DNA from: JAEUIE01 sp046350055
Lineage (GTDB): Bacteria > Planctomycetota > Planctomycetia > Gemmatales > HRBIN36
Length of the DNA stretch: 64,000 nt
Reading direction: 5' to 3'
Assembly (NCBI GenBank): GCA_046350055.1
Contig: JAXMBC010000001.1
Span: 4,526,001 to 4,590,000 of the forward strand
The position numbers and the translations under genes are program-made. Below the pieces are notes generated by a model. That model worked only from the letters and a program-made list of their open reading frames with translations. It had not been told where the DNA came from and ran no database searches. Positions 45,852 through 55,440 of this stretch are shown in pieces (within the stretch, counting starts at the first letter, position 1; each line of letters starts with the position of its first letter).

Positions 45852-46256
45852 TTACCTGGATAGTTTGCGTTTGGCAGTATCACTTTGCATTGCCAGTTCC
45901 AGTGCGGAGAGCCGTCGTTCTACTTCGATGAGGTCACGCAGCTTGATACCGAGTTCCAGGACAGCACGGGCGGCACCGAGGCGGGTGGCATGGGGCACTG
46001 AGCGTTCCATGAGAGAGAGCAGGGTTTTAACCGCTTCCATGGCAGCTGCACCCAGCATACTGCTGGCACGCTCAATCATGTTGGCCCGGAATTCCTGCAG
46101 TTGCTGCCTGAAGTCGGGGTCTGCCAGTCGTCGATGGACCGTCCGAGGAGTCACGCCAGCTTTCGCGGCAGCGGCTTCAATGGTAGAACCGCAGGCCAGG
46201 GAGATTAACAGAGTCTCGTTGCTGACGATGGTGTTTTTGCGTTTTGCAGAATACAT
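45852..46256 (-). CDS. HTH protein resembling terminase small subunits
   Basis: A 134-aa protein with a helix-turn-helix (GSTIEAAAAKAGVTPRTVHRRLADP, residues 23-47) and a long helical remainder (RANMIERASSMLGAAAMEAV, TRLGAARAVLELGIKLRDL). This is the layout of small terminase or phage DNA-binding proteins. Its stop is 10 bases from the next gene's start. GAGAAG precedes the start. Alternatively it could be a transposon regulator. DNA-binding is well supported; the terminase role is not. Confidence 0.65.
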   Translation of the reverse strand: MYSAKRKNTIVSNETLLISLACGSTIEAAAAKAGVTPRTVHRRLADPDFRQQLQEFRANMIERASSMLGAAAMEAVKTLLSLMERSVPHATRLGAARAVLELGIKLRDLIEVERRLSALELAMQSDTAKRKLSR

Positions 46257-46324
46257 GGAGTACTTCTCTTGAGTGGGACGGTGCGTACTGGCGAGTCTTG
46301 CTCCTGGGGCGAACGGAGGCGACG

Positions 46325-47617
46325 TTAGGCGGCAGAGCGGGTAGCTTTCTTACCCGTGAACTGCTCCCAGCGCTGGACGATGACATCGCAGTACAGCGGG
46401 TCCAGTTCCATGAGGTAGGCATTGCGGCCCAGTTGCTCGCAAGCGATGAGGGTTGAACCAGAACCGCCAAACAGATCAAGCACGTTTTCGTTGAATTGTG
46501 ATGAGTATTCGATGGCACGGGCGGCGAGCTCCACGGGTTTTTCGGTGAGGTGGATCATGGACTGCGGAGTGACCTTCTTGATAGCCCAGAGGTCAGTGGC
46601 ATTGTTGGGACCAAAGAACTGGTGGGCCCTGCCCTCTTTCCAGCCATAGAAGGCGAGCTCGAAAGCCCCCATCATGTCCTTACGAGTCAGGACCGGGTGC
46701 TGCTTGTCCCACACCACGGCTTGCGAAAAGTAGAGCCCGTGGCGCTGGAGGGGAGCGGGATAGTTCCCCAGGTTCGCATAGCCGCCCCACACGTAGAACG
46801 AGCGGCCGGGATCGAGAACGCGGGCAAGGTTACCAAACCAGGCATCGAGGAGGCGGTCGAACTCCTGCTCGGTGACGAAGTCGTTAACGAGGGGCCTGTC
46901 TTTGGCACGGAGCTTCGTATGGGTCGCCTGAGCTTTGGCGGGGTGGCGAGCTACGTCGAGCTTTTGATGGTTAGTGGATTCGAACGACGAGAGGCCCGCG
47001 GCGATGGCATTGTTACTTCTTGGCTCAACGCGAACGTTGTACGGTGGATCGGTATTGACGAGCTGAATGGTGGCCCCGGCCAGCAGCCGATCGACATCTT
47101 CGGGCTTGGACGAATCGCCACAGAGGAGGCGGTGATTGCCCAGGAGGATGAGGTCGCCAGGCTGGGTGATGGCCTCATCGGGTGGTTCCGGAACGGCATC
47201 GGGATCACCTGGCTGTTCAACACCATCGTGTAGTATTTCCTGAATACGATCATCACTGAACCCGGTGTGATCGAGATCGTACCCCTGCTTCTGCAGCTCC
47301 ATGAGTTCTGCCGTGAGCTTGTCATCATCCCAGCTGGTGAGGGTGGCGGTCTGGTTGTCGGCGATGCGATATGCCCTGACCTGTGCTGGCGTCAGTCCAG
47401 TCGCCACATGGACTGGTACCTCGGTCATGCCCAGCTGCAACGCAGCCTTGTAGCGGGTGTGGCCTACAACGATGACACCCGCCTCATCCACCACGATCGG
47501 TTGTCGCCAGCCGAATTCATTCAGTGACGCGGCGACTGCCTCAACGCCTTCGTCGTTGTGGCGGGGGTTGTTTTCGTACGGCGTGATAGTGGAAACCGGC
47601 CGCATCTCGATCTGCAT
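46325..47617 (-). CDS. ParB-domain DNA methyltransferase
   Basis: The 430-aa product (from MQIEMRPVSTITPYENNPR) fuses a ParB/Srx nuclease-like head (PYENNPRHNDEGVEAVAASL, GVIVVGHTRYKAALQLG) to an amino-methyltransferase. The methyltransferase part shows TDPPYN (catalytic DPPY) before LDLFGGSGST (SAM site), a beta-class order of motifs. Such proteins are common in phages and integrated elements, often next to terminase genes; here the next genes are terminase-like and zinc-binding. They modify element DNA to escape restriction or regulate replication. The target sequence is not deducible. Confidence 0.9.
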   Translation of the reverse strand: MQIEMRPVSTITPYENNPRHNDEGVEAVAASLNEFGWRQPIVVDEAGVIVVGHTRYKAALQLGMTEVPVHVATGLTPAQVRAYRIADNQTATLTSWDDDKLTAELMELQKQGYDLDHTGFSDDRIQEILHDGVEQPGDPDAVPEPPDEAITQPGDLILLGNHRLLCGDSSKPEDVDRLLAGATIQLVNTDPPYNVRVEPRSNNAIAAGLSSFESTNHQKLDVARHPAKAQATHTKLRAKDRPLVNDFVTEQEFDRLLDAWFGNLARVLDPGRSFYVWGGYANLGNYPAPLQRHGLYFSQAVVWDKQHPVLTRKDMMGAFELAFYGWKEGRAHQFFGPNNATDLWAIKKVTPQSMIHLTEKPVELAARAIEYSSQFNENVLDLFGGSGSTLIACEQLGRNAYLMELDPLYCDVIVQRWEQFTGKKATRSAA

Positions 47618-48203
47618 GGGTGACTCCAAGGCTCGGGGTTGGCCTCGAATCACTCCAGCGGGGCTGGCAGGGATACGACTGCGTAGTATTTCAAGGAATT
47701 ATACCACGGAGAGCATGGTTCAGAATGGCAACTTACTACTGTGCACACACACTCGTAAGACATGGGTATTTTCATCTAATGGCATAAAGTTGCGACTAAC
47801 ATGACCAGTATGTTTGAATTGAGAGTTTCACTTGCCCCCCATTTTGCCACTACCGCCACACGCTGTTCCGGCAGTTTGAAAGCCCTCTGGCAGTGGAATA
47901 CACAACAAATACAGGCCTATTCTTGACCTACTGTCACCTACCGTCAGAGGGTTTCTTCTTTTAACTGATAAAGATCAAGAAGAGTAAATAGAGACATCAA
48001 ACTATGTAGCACTAAATTCCCAGAACCCTGTGACGGTGGTGGCGGTAGATGGCAGCGAACGCGGCGGCTTGGGTCGATCCACCTATGTGCATGTGCTGTG
48101 CGGAGTAGATCAGATCTCGCGACGCGGGCGTGATAGCAGTGGTAGAGTCGGTGGCGTTGCAGCGTGAACGGCAAGTGCCGGTTCACGATGACTAGGAGAA
48201 GCC
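47618..48203. other. Divergent intergenic region, nothing coding
   Basis: Lies between the leftward methylase block and the rightward primase block, so both promoters should be here. No frame is convincing and I do not see a reliable -10/-35 pair. No inverted-repeat operator is obvious. Confidence 0.4.
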
Positions 48204-48530
48204 ATGCAGACGACTGCCACAAGCAAAAGACAACTGTCCATTCCACGTCAACAGCTCATCGAAGTAATGCAACGCTTTGCGTTCTGCGACATCCGGCATT
48301 TGCCCATCGTGCGAGGCGAGCCGGTGTTGGCAGGGTTACAGGTGGTCCACGAACTGAAGCTGGGGGCAGACAATGATCCCCGCATTCAGCTTCACCTCAA
48401 GGACTTCATCCTCAAGAAGTGCCAAGTGGAGTTGATGGAGATCCTTGATTCAGTGGGCGATGGCGTTCTTGAGTCCGTGGAAGTGAAGTTTGGCCTTCCG
48501 TATCGCGTGCGTGTGACGCGATCCCTCTAA
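48204..48530 (+). CDS. Small element protein, unknown
   Basis: A 108-aa protein; AGGAG lies 6 bases before ATG 48204. The sequence (RQLSIPRQQLIEVMQRFAFCDIRHLP, ELKLGADNDPRIQLHLKDF, DGVLESVEVKFGLPYRVRV) is a mixed alpha/beta fold without a signal. It is the first gene of the rightward primase/recombinase block. No family is recognised. Confidence 0.6.
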   Translation: MQTTATSKRQLSIPRQQLIEVMQRFAFCDIRHLPIVRGEPVLAGLQVVHELKLGADNDPRIQLHLKDFILKKCQVELMEILDSVGDGVLESVEVKFGLPYRVRVTRSL

Positions 48531-48600
48531 CTTTCTGATTCAACTACATGCGGGCTGGTCGGACACACTGCTGTCCGGACCGGCGCAGGAGGGTGGCGAT

Positions 48601-50895
48601 ATGTCATACGTCTTATCAGCAGCACATCGGTATCACACTCGAGGATGGTCCGTCATTCCCGTGGATCACGCGAAGAAGGCAGTAAAGCGGAAAAACTGGC
48701 AGCAGGAACTTTGGAAACCAGAAGATTTTGACCGACTCTTCGGCCAGAAACCTTCAAATATCGGCATCCTTACTGGTGTGCCGTCTCATGGTCTTATCGA
48801 TATTGATCTGGACCACCCACTAGCAGTCGAACTGGCACCCCTGTACCTGCCACCGACACCTGCCAAGTTTGGCCATCAGTCCAAGCCCCTCTCGCACTGG
48901 CTCTATCATTGCAACGAGGTGTTTGACTCAAGCCGCTTCAAGCTAGGCGGAAACAAGTCTGAAATGCTGGTCGAGATCCGCTCCACGGGTTGTCAAACCA
49001 TAGCTCCGCCCAGCATTCATGAAGGAACAAATGAACCCATCGAATGGGAAAATGAGAATGCACTACCAGCCCACACGGATGCGACCATTCTGCACCAGGC
49101 TGTCAAGCGACTGGTGGCCGAGGTAAAACGCCGGCTGCGAGTCACGACCTGTTCCACCTCCTCTGTTCCTCCAGTGACTGGCGAACAGAAAGAACAGTGC
49201 GCTGACACCAATGACAGCCGTGATGATCCCAGGAATCCAATCGAGAAGGAACAGGCACGCCAGCGGTGTCTCCGTCATATGCAAGTGATTCGTCCTTATC
49301 ACAATAAGGATGGATCTCATCGAGTATTCGCGTATTGCTGTCGTGGTGTGGAGCATGACCTCACCTGCGATGAAACCATCGAATTGATTCGGCAGGTGGT
49401 TCAGAGTAAGCCTCTACCCAAGCAGTGGTCTGATCATGAAATTGCTAAACGCTATGCCGACGCGGAGGGAAAGTGCCACCGTGGCATTGCATTGTTGCCC
49501 TCGCGCCATGTGCCGTTCCCGGTGCATTGCGATGAAACGACAGGCAAACCTATTCTTTCGGCCAGAAGGACTCTCTCGACTGCGAAAGGCTTCCTCCAGA
49601 CAAACTACATGCGAGAGAACGATCCTCTGCTCATTCACTTTGCTGGTGATTGGTATCGGTGGGCTGGAAATCGGTATCAGGTGGTTGACGAGATCACACT
49701 TCAGGATCAGATGCTCCAGTATCTGCATGATGCACTCGTTGAGTCAAACAAGCCTGGAATCGCACCGTTCCCGTTTCCAGCCAATCCTCGGAATGCCGCG
49801 GCGGGGCTGCAGACGCTGCGAGGAATTGTTCATCTTTCCGATATATCACAGCAGCCCTCCTGGCTGGATGCCAACCACGCCATCCATCCAGCAAACGAAC
49901 TGCTGGCCTTTAAGTCGCATCTCTATCACATTCCCTCAAGCCAAATCCTCTCACCGACTCCCCGATTATTCAACACCCATGCTCTTGACATTGAACTCGA
50001 TGAGATTGATCAGGTACCGGTTAAGTGGTTGGAATTCCTGAGTCAGGTTTTCCCGGACAGCCTAGGCAGCGTGGCCTTGCTCCAGGAATGGTTTGGGTAT
50101 TGCCTGACTCCGGACACTTCACTGCAGAAAATGCTCCTCATGTGTGGACCGCCGCGAAGTGGCAAAGGGACTATTGCGCGAGTGTTAGAACAGCTGATCG
50201 GCAAACAGTATACGGCGTCACCGAGTGTCGATTCATTTACCCATATCTTTGGTCTGGAGCCTCTGCTCAACAAAATGTTGGCCATCATCAACGATGGTAG
50301 GATTACCGGAACTATTTCCACAGCCATCGTGGACAAGCTGCTCGGTATCTCTGGTCAGGATTCCTTCTCTGTCTCACGAAAGCATAAACAGAATGTGCAA
50401 GTCAATCTGATTGTCCGACTCATGTTTGTTTCCAATGAGTTGCCTCGCTTCAACGAACCCAGCGGAGCATTGGCCAATCGTTTTCTCATCTTAGTCACAA
50501 AGCGGAGTTTCCTGGGCGAGGAAGACACTGAACTGACTTCAAAGCTACTACAGGAACTTCCTGGTATTCTTAAATGGGCTCTCGAGGGAAGAGAACGGCT
50601 GACCAATCGTGGAAGATTCGTGCAGACCGAAGAGGGGAAGGATGTTCTGGCGGAAATGGAGCATCTCGCCTCCCCAGTAAAGGCATTCGTCAGTGAATGC
50701 TGCCGCCTTGGTCCTACTTTTCGTGTCAGCCGCGACGAATTGTATGACCGCTATCGCCTATGGTGCGACCGATCCGGACTGAAGCACCAGTCTACACGAG
50801 ATGTATTCCTGCGCGATCTCACTGCTGCCTTTCACAATATCAAACGTCGCCGAAGCACAATCAATCCTTTCTACGAAGGCATCGAGTTACTTTGA
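48601..50895 (+). CDS. Primase-polymerase / SF3 helicase replication protein
   Basis: A 764-aa protein. The N-terminal PrimPol domain shows GLIDIDLDHP (Asp67, Asp69, Asp71) and SHWLYH, the DxD and SxH metal-site motifs. The C-terminal D5/SF3 helicase shows Walker A GPPRSGKGT (516-524), a Walker B region (MLAIINDGRITG) and MFVSNELPRFNEPSGALANRF with the SF3 motif-C/Arg finger. Such proteins start and unwind replication of phages, plasmids or integrated elements. A strong AGGAGG precedes the ATG. It precedes the recombinase operon; both are likely to belong to one element. Confidence 0.92.
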   Translation: MSYVLSAAHRYHTRGWSVIPVDHAKKAVKRKNWQQELWKPEDFDRLFGQKPSNIGILTGVPSHGLIDIDLDHPLAVELAPLYLPPTPAKFGHQSKPLSHWLYHCNEVFDSSRFKLGGNKSEMLVEIRSTGCQTIAPPSIHEGTNEPIEWENENALPAHTDATILHQAVKRLVAEVKRRLRVTTCSTSSVPPVTGEQKEQCADTNDSRDDPRNPIEKEQARQRCLRHMQVIRPYHNKDGSHRVFAYCCRGVEHDLTCDETIELIRQVVQSKPLPKQWSDHEIAKRYADAEGKCHRGIALLPSRHVPFPVHCDETTGKPILSARRTLSTAKGFLQTNYMRENDPLLIHFAGDWYRWAGNRYQVVDEITLQDQMLQYLHDALVESNKPGIAPFPFPANPRNAAAGLQTLRGIVHLSDISQQPSWLDANHAIHPANELLAFKSHLYHIPSSQILSPTPRLFNTHALDIELDEIDQVPVKWLEFLSQVFPDSLGSVALLQEWFGYCLTPDTSLQKMLLMCGPPRSGKGTIARVLEQLIGKQYTASPSVDSFTHIFGLEPLLNKMLAIINDGRITGTISTAIVDKLLGISGQDSFSVSRKHKQNVQVNLIVRLMFVSNELPRFNEPSGALANRFLILVTKRSFLGEEDTELTSKLLQELPGILKWALEGRERLTNRGRFVQTEEGKDVLAEMEHLASPVKAFVSECCRLGPTFRVSRDELYDRYRLWCDRSGLKHQSTRDVFLRDLTAAFHNIKRRRSTINPFYEGIELL

Positions 50896-50936
50896 ACTGG
50901 ATTTCAGGTCAGCACCACTACGGTAAGGAAACCACC

Positions 50937-51128
50937 ATGAACTCATTCTGCACCTCACAATCTACACGAACCGAACTCGCCTCCCTTCTCGCCCGCGTCC
51001 TCCACCGCCTTCTGACCCGGCAGAATCTGCCCACCTCGCGGCAGGATTGCCTTGCAACTACTCCGGAAACACTGCTCAGTGTCACCAAGCTGGTTAACAC
51101 CACCGGCACCCACGGAGATACTCGATGA
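50937..51128 (+). CDS. Small protein coupled to DUF2924 gene
   Basis: A 63-aa frame with AAGGAA 7 bases upstream of ATG 50937 and a stop overlapping the next start (ATGA). The sequence is Thr/Leu/Arg-rich (ELASLLARVLHRLLTRQNL, PETLLSVTKLVNTTG). Coupling supports reality. No family recognised. Confidence 0.5.
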   Translation: MNSFCTSQSTRTELASLLARVLHRLLTRQNLPTSRQDCLATTPETLLSVTKLVNTTGTHGDTR

Positions 51129-51580
51129 CCTTGCAGCAGAAAATCGCCGCCCTACCCCACCTGCGGGTACCTGACCTGCGGCGGATGTACGCCGAGGAGT
51201 TCGGGGAACCCACCAAGGCCAACAACCGGGACTGGCTGACGAAGCGGCTCGCCTGGCGATTGCAGGCACAGGCCCTGGGTGGCCTCAGCGAACGGGCTAA
51301 GGCGCGTGCGGCGGAACTGGCCAACGAGGCCGACCTGCGTACCACACCGCCACCGTGTGCGACACCGGTGGCTGTAGGCGAACCTCGAGACCCGCGGCTC
51401 CCTGCACCCGGAGCAGTGATCACCCGCACCTACAAAGGCGTGGAGCACCACGTCGAAACCCTGGCCGACGGCTTCATCTGGAACGGCGAGACCTACCCCA
51501 CGCTATCCATGGTCGCCAAGGCCATCACCAAACAGCATGTGAGTGGCTTCGCCTTCTTTGGCCTGACGGGAGGTAAGTGA
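51125..51580 (+). CDS. DUF2924 protein
   Basis: A 151-aa protein. LRVPDLRRMYAEEFGEP, NRDWLTKRLAWRLQAQALGGL and ITRTYKGVEHHVETLADGF are DUF2924 features. In other genomes DUF2924 genes often stand next to large serine recombinases, as here (next start overlaps the stop, TGATG). Its role is not known, perhaps a recombinase directionality or stability factor. The idea of a helper is from context. Confidence 0.8.
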   Translation: MTLQQKIAALPHLRVPDLRRMYAEEFGEPTKANNRDWLTKRLAWRLQAQALGGLSERAKARAAELANEADLRTTPPPCATPVAVGEPRDPRLPAPGAVITRTYKGVEHHVETLADGFIWNGETYPTLSMVAKAITKQHVSGFAFFGLTGGK

Positions 51581-53145
51581 TGATAAGGCCTCCCAAGAGA
51601 ATCCGCTGTGCCATCTACACCCGCAAGTCCACCGAGGAAGGCCTGGAGCAGGAGTTCAACTCCCTCGATGCCCAGCGGGAATCCGCCGAGGCGTTTATCA
51701 AGTCCCAGGCCCACGAAGGCTGGACCTGTCTGTCCAATCGCTACGACGACGGAGGCTTCACCGGTGGCAACATGGACCGCCCTGCCCTCCAGCAGCTGGT
51801 GGCCGACATCGAAACTGGGCTGATTGACTGTGTGGTGGTTTACAAGGTAGACCGCCTGTCCCGCAGCCTGCTCGACTTCGCCCGCATGATGGAGGTGTTC
51901 GACCGCAAGGGCATCAGCTTCGTGTCCGTCACCCAGCAATTTAACACAACGCATTCCATGGGCCGGTTGACACTCAATATCCTGCTTTCCTTCGCCCAGT
52001 TTGAACGCGAAATCATCTCCGAGAGAACCCGCGATAAGATTGCCGCTACCCGGAAGAAGGGCAAATGGTGTGGTGGTCGCCCGATCCTGGGCTACGACGC
52101 CGACCCGGTGACCAACAAGCTGGTGGTGAACATCGAAGAAGCACCCCGGGTACGGGCTATCTTCCGGCTCTATGCCGACCATGGCTCACTGCTACCCGTG
52201 GTACAGGAGCTTCACACCCGGGGCTGGACCACCAAACGCTACACCAACCGCAAGGGTATCGCTTCCGGCGGAGTAGCCTTCAACCGCACCAACCTCTGGT
52301 ACCTCCTCACCAACCCCCTCTACTGCGGCAAGGTTCGCCACAAGGAGGACCTATACGCTGGCGAACATGAGGCGATAGTCGATGAGGTGCTCTGGCAACG
52401 TGTCACCACGCAGTTGGAACGCAACGGCCAGGGGAATGGCAACGAAGTCAAAAATCGTCATGGATCGATCCTCAAAGGCCTGATTCGCTGTATCCCCTGC
52501 GGGTGTGCCATGACGCCGAGCTATTCCTGTAAAGGCGGCAAGGTGAAGTACCGCTACTACACCTGCATCAAGGCGCAGAAGCAGGGCTGGGAGACCTGTC
52601 CCTCCAAGAGCATCCCCGCCGGTCAGATGGAACAATTCGTGGTAGACCGCATCCGGGGAATTGGCAACGACCCGGCCTTGCAGACCGAGGTGCTCAGCAT
52701 CATTCGCCAGCACCACGACGACCACCGACAGACGCTGGAGTCTGAACAGGCCTTACTGGAACGAGAACTGGCCCGCTGGCAGCAGGAAGCCCGGAACCTG
52801 GTGGGCCAGATCAAGGCAGACGAGGTGAACACCCTGGTGGCCAGCAGGTTAGCCGAAGTCCAGGAACGTATCGGCCATGAGACGCCACGGCTCGCCCAGA
52901 TTCGGGACGAACTGGCACGCCTGGCTGACTGGGCTATCACCCCGGAGAAGGTAGCCACGGTGCTGGCAGGCTTTGATGCCTGGTGGAACGCCATGACCGT
53001 GGTCGAACGCCAGCGCCTGCTGCAACTGCTCATCGACCATGTGGCCTACGATGGCAGCGCTGGGCAGGTCACGATCCACTTCCATCCCACGGGCCTCGAA
53101 GCCCTGCTGACGGAAACCCTTACCACCACGGAGAAGGCAGCATGA
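51580..53145 (+). CDS. Large serine recombinase
   Basis: The 521-aa protein (ATG 51580 preferred; GTG 51577 is possible, GGAGG stands 6 bases before the ATG) has the N-terminal resolvase catalytic domain. It includes YTRKS (Ser17) and SLDAQRESAEAFIK, DRLSRSLLDFARMMEVFDRKGI and SFAQFEREIISERTRDKI. A recombinase domain follows (RPILGYDAD...) and then a zinc ribbon (CIPCGCAMTPSY..YTCIKAQ). Near the C-terminus is a coiled coil. Such enzymes integrate or excise elements at att sites. No att-like direct repeats were identified at the borders. Confidence 0.93.
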   Translation: MIRPPKRIRCAIYTRKSTEEGLEQEFNSLDAQRESAEAFIKSQAHEGWTCLSNRYDDGGFTGGNMDRPALQQLVADIETGLIDCVVVYKVDRLSRSLLDFARMMEVFDRKGISFVSVTQQFNTTHSMGRLTLNILLSFAQFEREIISERTRDKIAATRKKGKWCGGRPILGYDADPVTNKLVVNIEEAPRVRAIFRLYADHGSLLPVVQELHTRGWTTKRYTNRKGIASGGVAFNRTNLWYLLTNPLYCGKVRHKEDLYAGEHEAIVDEVLWQRVTTQLERNGQGNGNEVKNRHGSILKGLIRCIPCGCAMTPSYSCKGGKVKYRYYTCIKAQKQGWETCPSKSIPAGQMEQFVVDRIRGIGNDPALQTEVLSIIRQHHDDHRQTLESEQALLERELARWQQEARNLVGQIKADEVNTLVASRLAEVQERIGHETPRLAQIRDELARLADWAITPEKVATVLAGFDAWWNAMTVVERQRLLQLLIDHVAYDGSAGQVTIHFHPTGLEALLTETLTTTEKAA

Positions 53146-53546
53146 TAGCCAAGACCTGGAACGTGTCGTTTGAAACGCAGAAGAAGGGGCAGCGGGTCAT
53201 TCGCTCTGAAGTGCCCTCCCCTGCGCTGCCCGCGGGCCGCATCCCTCGCATCGCCAAGCTCATGGCACTCGCTCATCACTTCGAGCGGCTGGTAGTCACT
53301 GGCGTGGTCAAGGATTACGCCGAACTGGCACGCCTGGGCATGGTCTCGCGGGCACGCATCAGCCAGATCATGAACCTGCTGCTGCTGGCACCGGATATTC
53401 AGGAGGCGATCCTGTTCCTGCCGAAGTTGATGGCTGGCCACGACCCCATCAAGCTCAAGCATCTGCAGCCGTTGTGCCTGGAGATGGATTGGGGGAGGCA
53501 GCGGGAGAGGTGGGGGGAGCTAAGTTCTTATACATCGAGCGGCTAA
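53142..53546 (+). CDS. HTH protein following the recombinase
   Basis: A 134-aa protein starting at ATG 53142, overlapping the recombinase stop (ATGA) with GGAG 8 bases upstream. It has an HTH-like stretch (VKDYAELARLGMVSRARISQIMNLLLLAPDI, in the middle), characteristic of proteins found after large serine recombinases. It may regulate recombination or the element's transcription. Longer frame to 52983 is not needed. Confidence 0.75.
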   Translation: MIAKTWNVSFETQKKGQRVIRSEVPSPALPAGRIPRIAKLMALAHHFERLVVTGVVKDYAELARLGMVSRARISQIMNLLLLAPDIQEAILFLPKLMAGHDPIKLKHLQPLCLEMDWGRQRERWGELSSYTSSG

Positions 53547-53586
53547 CTTGCATACTCGCTGGTAGCCCTATGACGATTTGTTGATG

Positions 53587-54441
53587 TTACTTGGCTGGTA
53601 CCGCTTGGTGTAGCGGTGCGGTAGCAAGGGGTTGTGTTGCAGTCTTCTCTGAAGGCTTCTTGGGTTCAGGGGCTAGATTCTTGATAGTATCAGACTGAAT
53701 CTTGATTAACTCTTCATATGACTTATCGATGGCACCCTGTCGTGTCGTGACGTTTGAGTGAATGCAATAGTAATACCAGGACAAAAGTGCTACAGGAACT
53801 AAGAGTGAGCAGTTTGAAACGATCCAGAGCCAGTTGGCTTTTTGAAGCACGCCATGCTTTTTACTGGCCGACTTCGTTTTCTTCGGAGAATCTGCCTTGA
53901 ATGAGTCAATGAAGTTTGGATCGTAGCTGACACTAAACTCCATTTGATTGGTGGCACTGGCTGGGTTGCTTCTTGTACGCCGCCCTATCGCTTGATGAAA
54001 GGCCATCGGAGCATATTGTCTCAGGAACACATCAAAGTAGTGGAAGTTGTGGTCGAACAGTTCTGCAAGCTTCTCGATCGGCTCAAATGCGAGACCGATA
54101 CCGATGCTTGAGTAACTAATGCTTGTGCATGCAACAACGACCCTATGCGAGAAGGTTCGTACATCCTCACCCCTGGAGAGGATTCGCCGGCCTTCCTCCA
54201 GGCCGACATGCATACCATTCATCCCCCACATTAATGACAATGGCATGACGGTCCTAATCTGGCCTTCGTAATCATCATCAGTAATGCCATCGTTTTCATC
54301 CTGGCCATATTGGATAGCTGTAAACCTCTTCCAAAACGAGGCTTTGGTATTTGTTGGGGATTCATCGACCTTAAACCGTCCCGTGATAGTGGCGTGTGTC
54401 GAACATGTTGGTTGAACAAAGCCAGTTCCGGTATTTGACAT
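53587..54441 (-). CDS. Single-pass membrane protein, unknown
   Basis: A 284-aa protein; residues about 200-224 (WLWIVSNCSLLVPVALLSWYYY) form one membrane helix, with a long cytoplasmic N-terminal part and a Lys/Pro-rich C-terminus. The body (SYSSIGIGLAFEPIEKLAELF, MAFHQAIGRRT) has no family I recognise. It lies next to the recombinase-HTH block in convergent orientation and could be cargo. Confidence 0.55.
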   Translation of the reverse strand: MSNTGTGFVQPTCSTHATITGRFKVDESPTNTKASFWKRFTAIQYGQDENDGITDDDYEGQIRTVMPLSLMWGMNGMHVGLEEGRRILSRGEDVRTFSHRVVVACTSISYSSIGIGLAFEPIEKLAELFDHNFHYFDVFLRQYAPMAFHQAIGRRTRSNPASATNQMEFSVSYDPNFIDSFKADSPKKTKSASKKHGVLQKANWLWIVSNCSLLVPVALLSWYYYCIHSNVTTRQGAIDKSYEELIKIQSDTIKNLAPEPKKPSEKTATQPLATAPLHQAVPAK

Positions 54442-54637
54442 TATGATGGCTCCAACTGTTTACCGCAGTATCCTTCCCTCTCAGTATCACGTCAATCTAA
54501 ATCATCCAAAGCTTATCAATGCTCAGTATTTCTGCATATCTTGCTGATTCCCCCCTCCCTTCCCCCCGTCATGCTCTAACTGTCATCCTGCGTAGCCAGC
54601 ATCACACCGATGCCAGCACGCACCAGGAGTCAGAGTG

Positions 54638-55261
54638 ATGGCGAACAAGAGACTCGGAACCGCAGCGGCTGAACTGAAACTGCCGACCAAGAAGGTGAAG
54701 GGCGAGAAGAAACCCAAGTGGCAGGCGAAGACGGGGAACAAGAAGGCGAAGGATGTGGAGGTAGTTGATGCGGCGGAACTGGTAGTAGAGACACCGGCTC
54801 AAGATGAGTCAGTACTATCGCCAGAACCCACCGAGACGCCCAGGGTGGCGACAACTCCCGAAGCTGCGAGCTTGGAGCCAGCAACGATTGACGAAGCGGC
54901 AACGACGAATGATGGCACCACTCTGCCTGAACCAACCGCTACAGATGATGTTGCAATGGGTGATCCTGGCACCGCAGAAGAGTCAACAGGCAAGAAGCCC
55001 CGCAAGCTCAAAGTTAAGGCCGATGCACCTCCCAAGAAGCTCAGTATGGTGAATGCTGCTCTCCAAGTGCTTCAAGACCGCAAGGTAGCCATGACCTGCC
55101 CTGAGTTGATTGATGTGATGGCTACCGAGGGGTTGTGGGTTTCACCGGGAGGCAAGACGCCGGCGAATACGTTGTATGCGGCGATCTCGCGGATCATCAA
55201 GGAACAGGGAAAGGACTCAGCGTTTCGGAAGGCGGAGCGGGGGAAGTTTGAGGCAGTGTAG
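54638..55261 (+). CDS. HARE-HTH protein with Lys-rich tail (intact copy A)
   Basis: The 207-aa protein has a Lys/Ala-rich N-terminal 125 residues (MANKRLGTAAAELKLPTKKVK and acidic Glu/Thr/Pro part), then an HARE-HTH domain (LSMVNAALQVLQDRKVAMTCPELIDVM, TEGLWVSPGGKTPANTLYAAI, KGKFEAV). HARE-HTH domains bind DNA or DNA-protein partners. In planctomycetes such proteins resemble nucleoid proteins of histone-H1 type. AGGAG precedes ATG 54638. The 3' end recurs at 56221-56477, 59142-59197 and 60259-60338 (see findings). Confidence 0.85.
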   Translation: MANKRLGTAAAELKLPTKKVKGEKKPKWQAKTGNKKAKDVEVVDAAELVVETPAQDESVLSPEPTETPRVATTPEAASLEPATIDEAATTNDGTTLPEPTATDDVAMGDPGTAEESTGKKPRKLKVKADAPPKKLSMVNAALQVLQDRKVAMTCPELIDVMATEGLWVSPGGKTPANTLYAAISRIIKEQGKDSAFRKAERGKFEAV

Positions 55262-55308
55262 GGGCGAGATACGTCGCGCACTGAGAGGTAAGACAGTCGT
55301 GTAAGCAA

Positions 55309-55345
55309 CAGAGGCCATGCCCCTCTCCTAAGCGGCTGGCCTCTG
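55309..55345 (+). terminator. Hairpin after HARE-HTH gene
   Basis: CAGAGGCCA (55309-55317) and TGGCCTCTG (55337-55345) form a 9-bp stem with a large loop, then tctcgtccatttt. Likely the transcription end of copy A. Confidence 0.45.
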
Positions 55346-55440
55346 TCTCGTCCATTTTCAAGTAAACATAAAGCATATTTTTACGATAAAGAAGGCTCGC
55401 TACCACTTATACGAACATGCAGGTGATTTGGTTTTCATAT

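Noticed and set aside
46550..47233. 227-aa rightward open frame
   Set aside because: Antisense to the ParB-methylase whose DPPY and FGGSGST motifs are intact; it is a high-G+C shadow.
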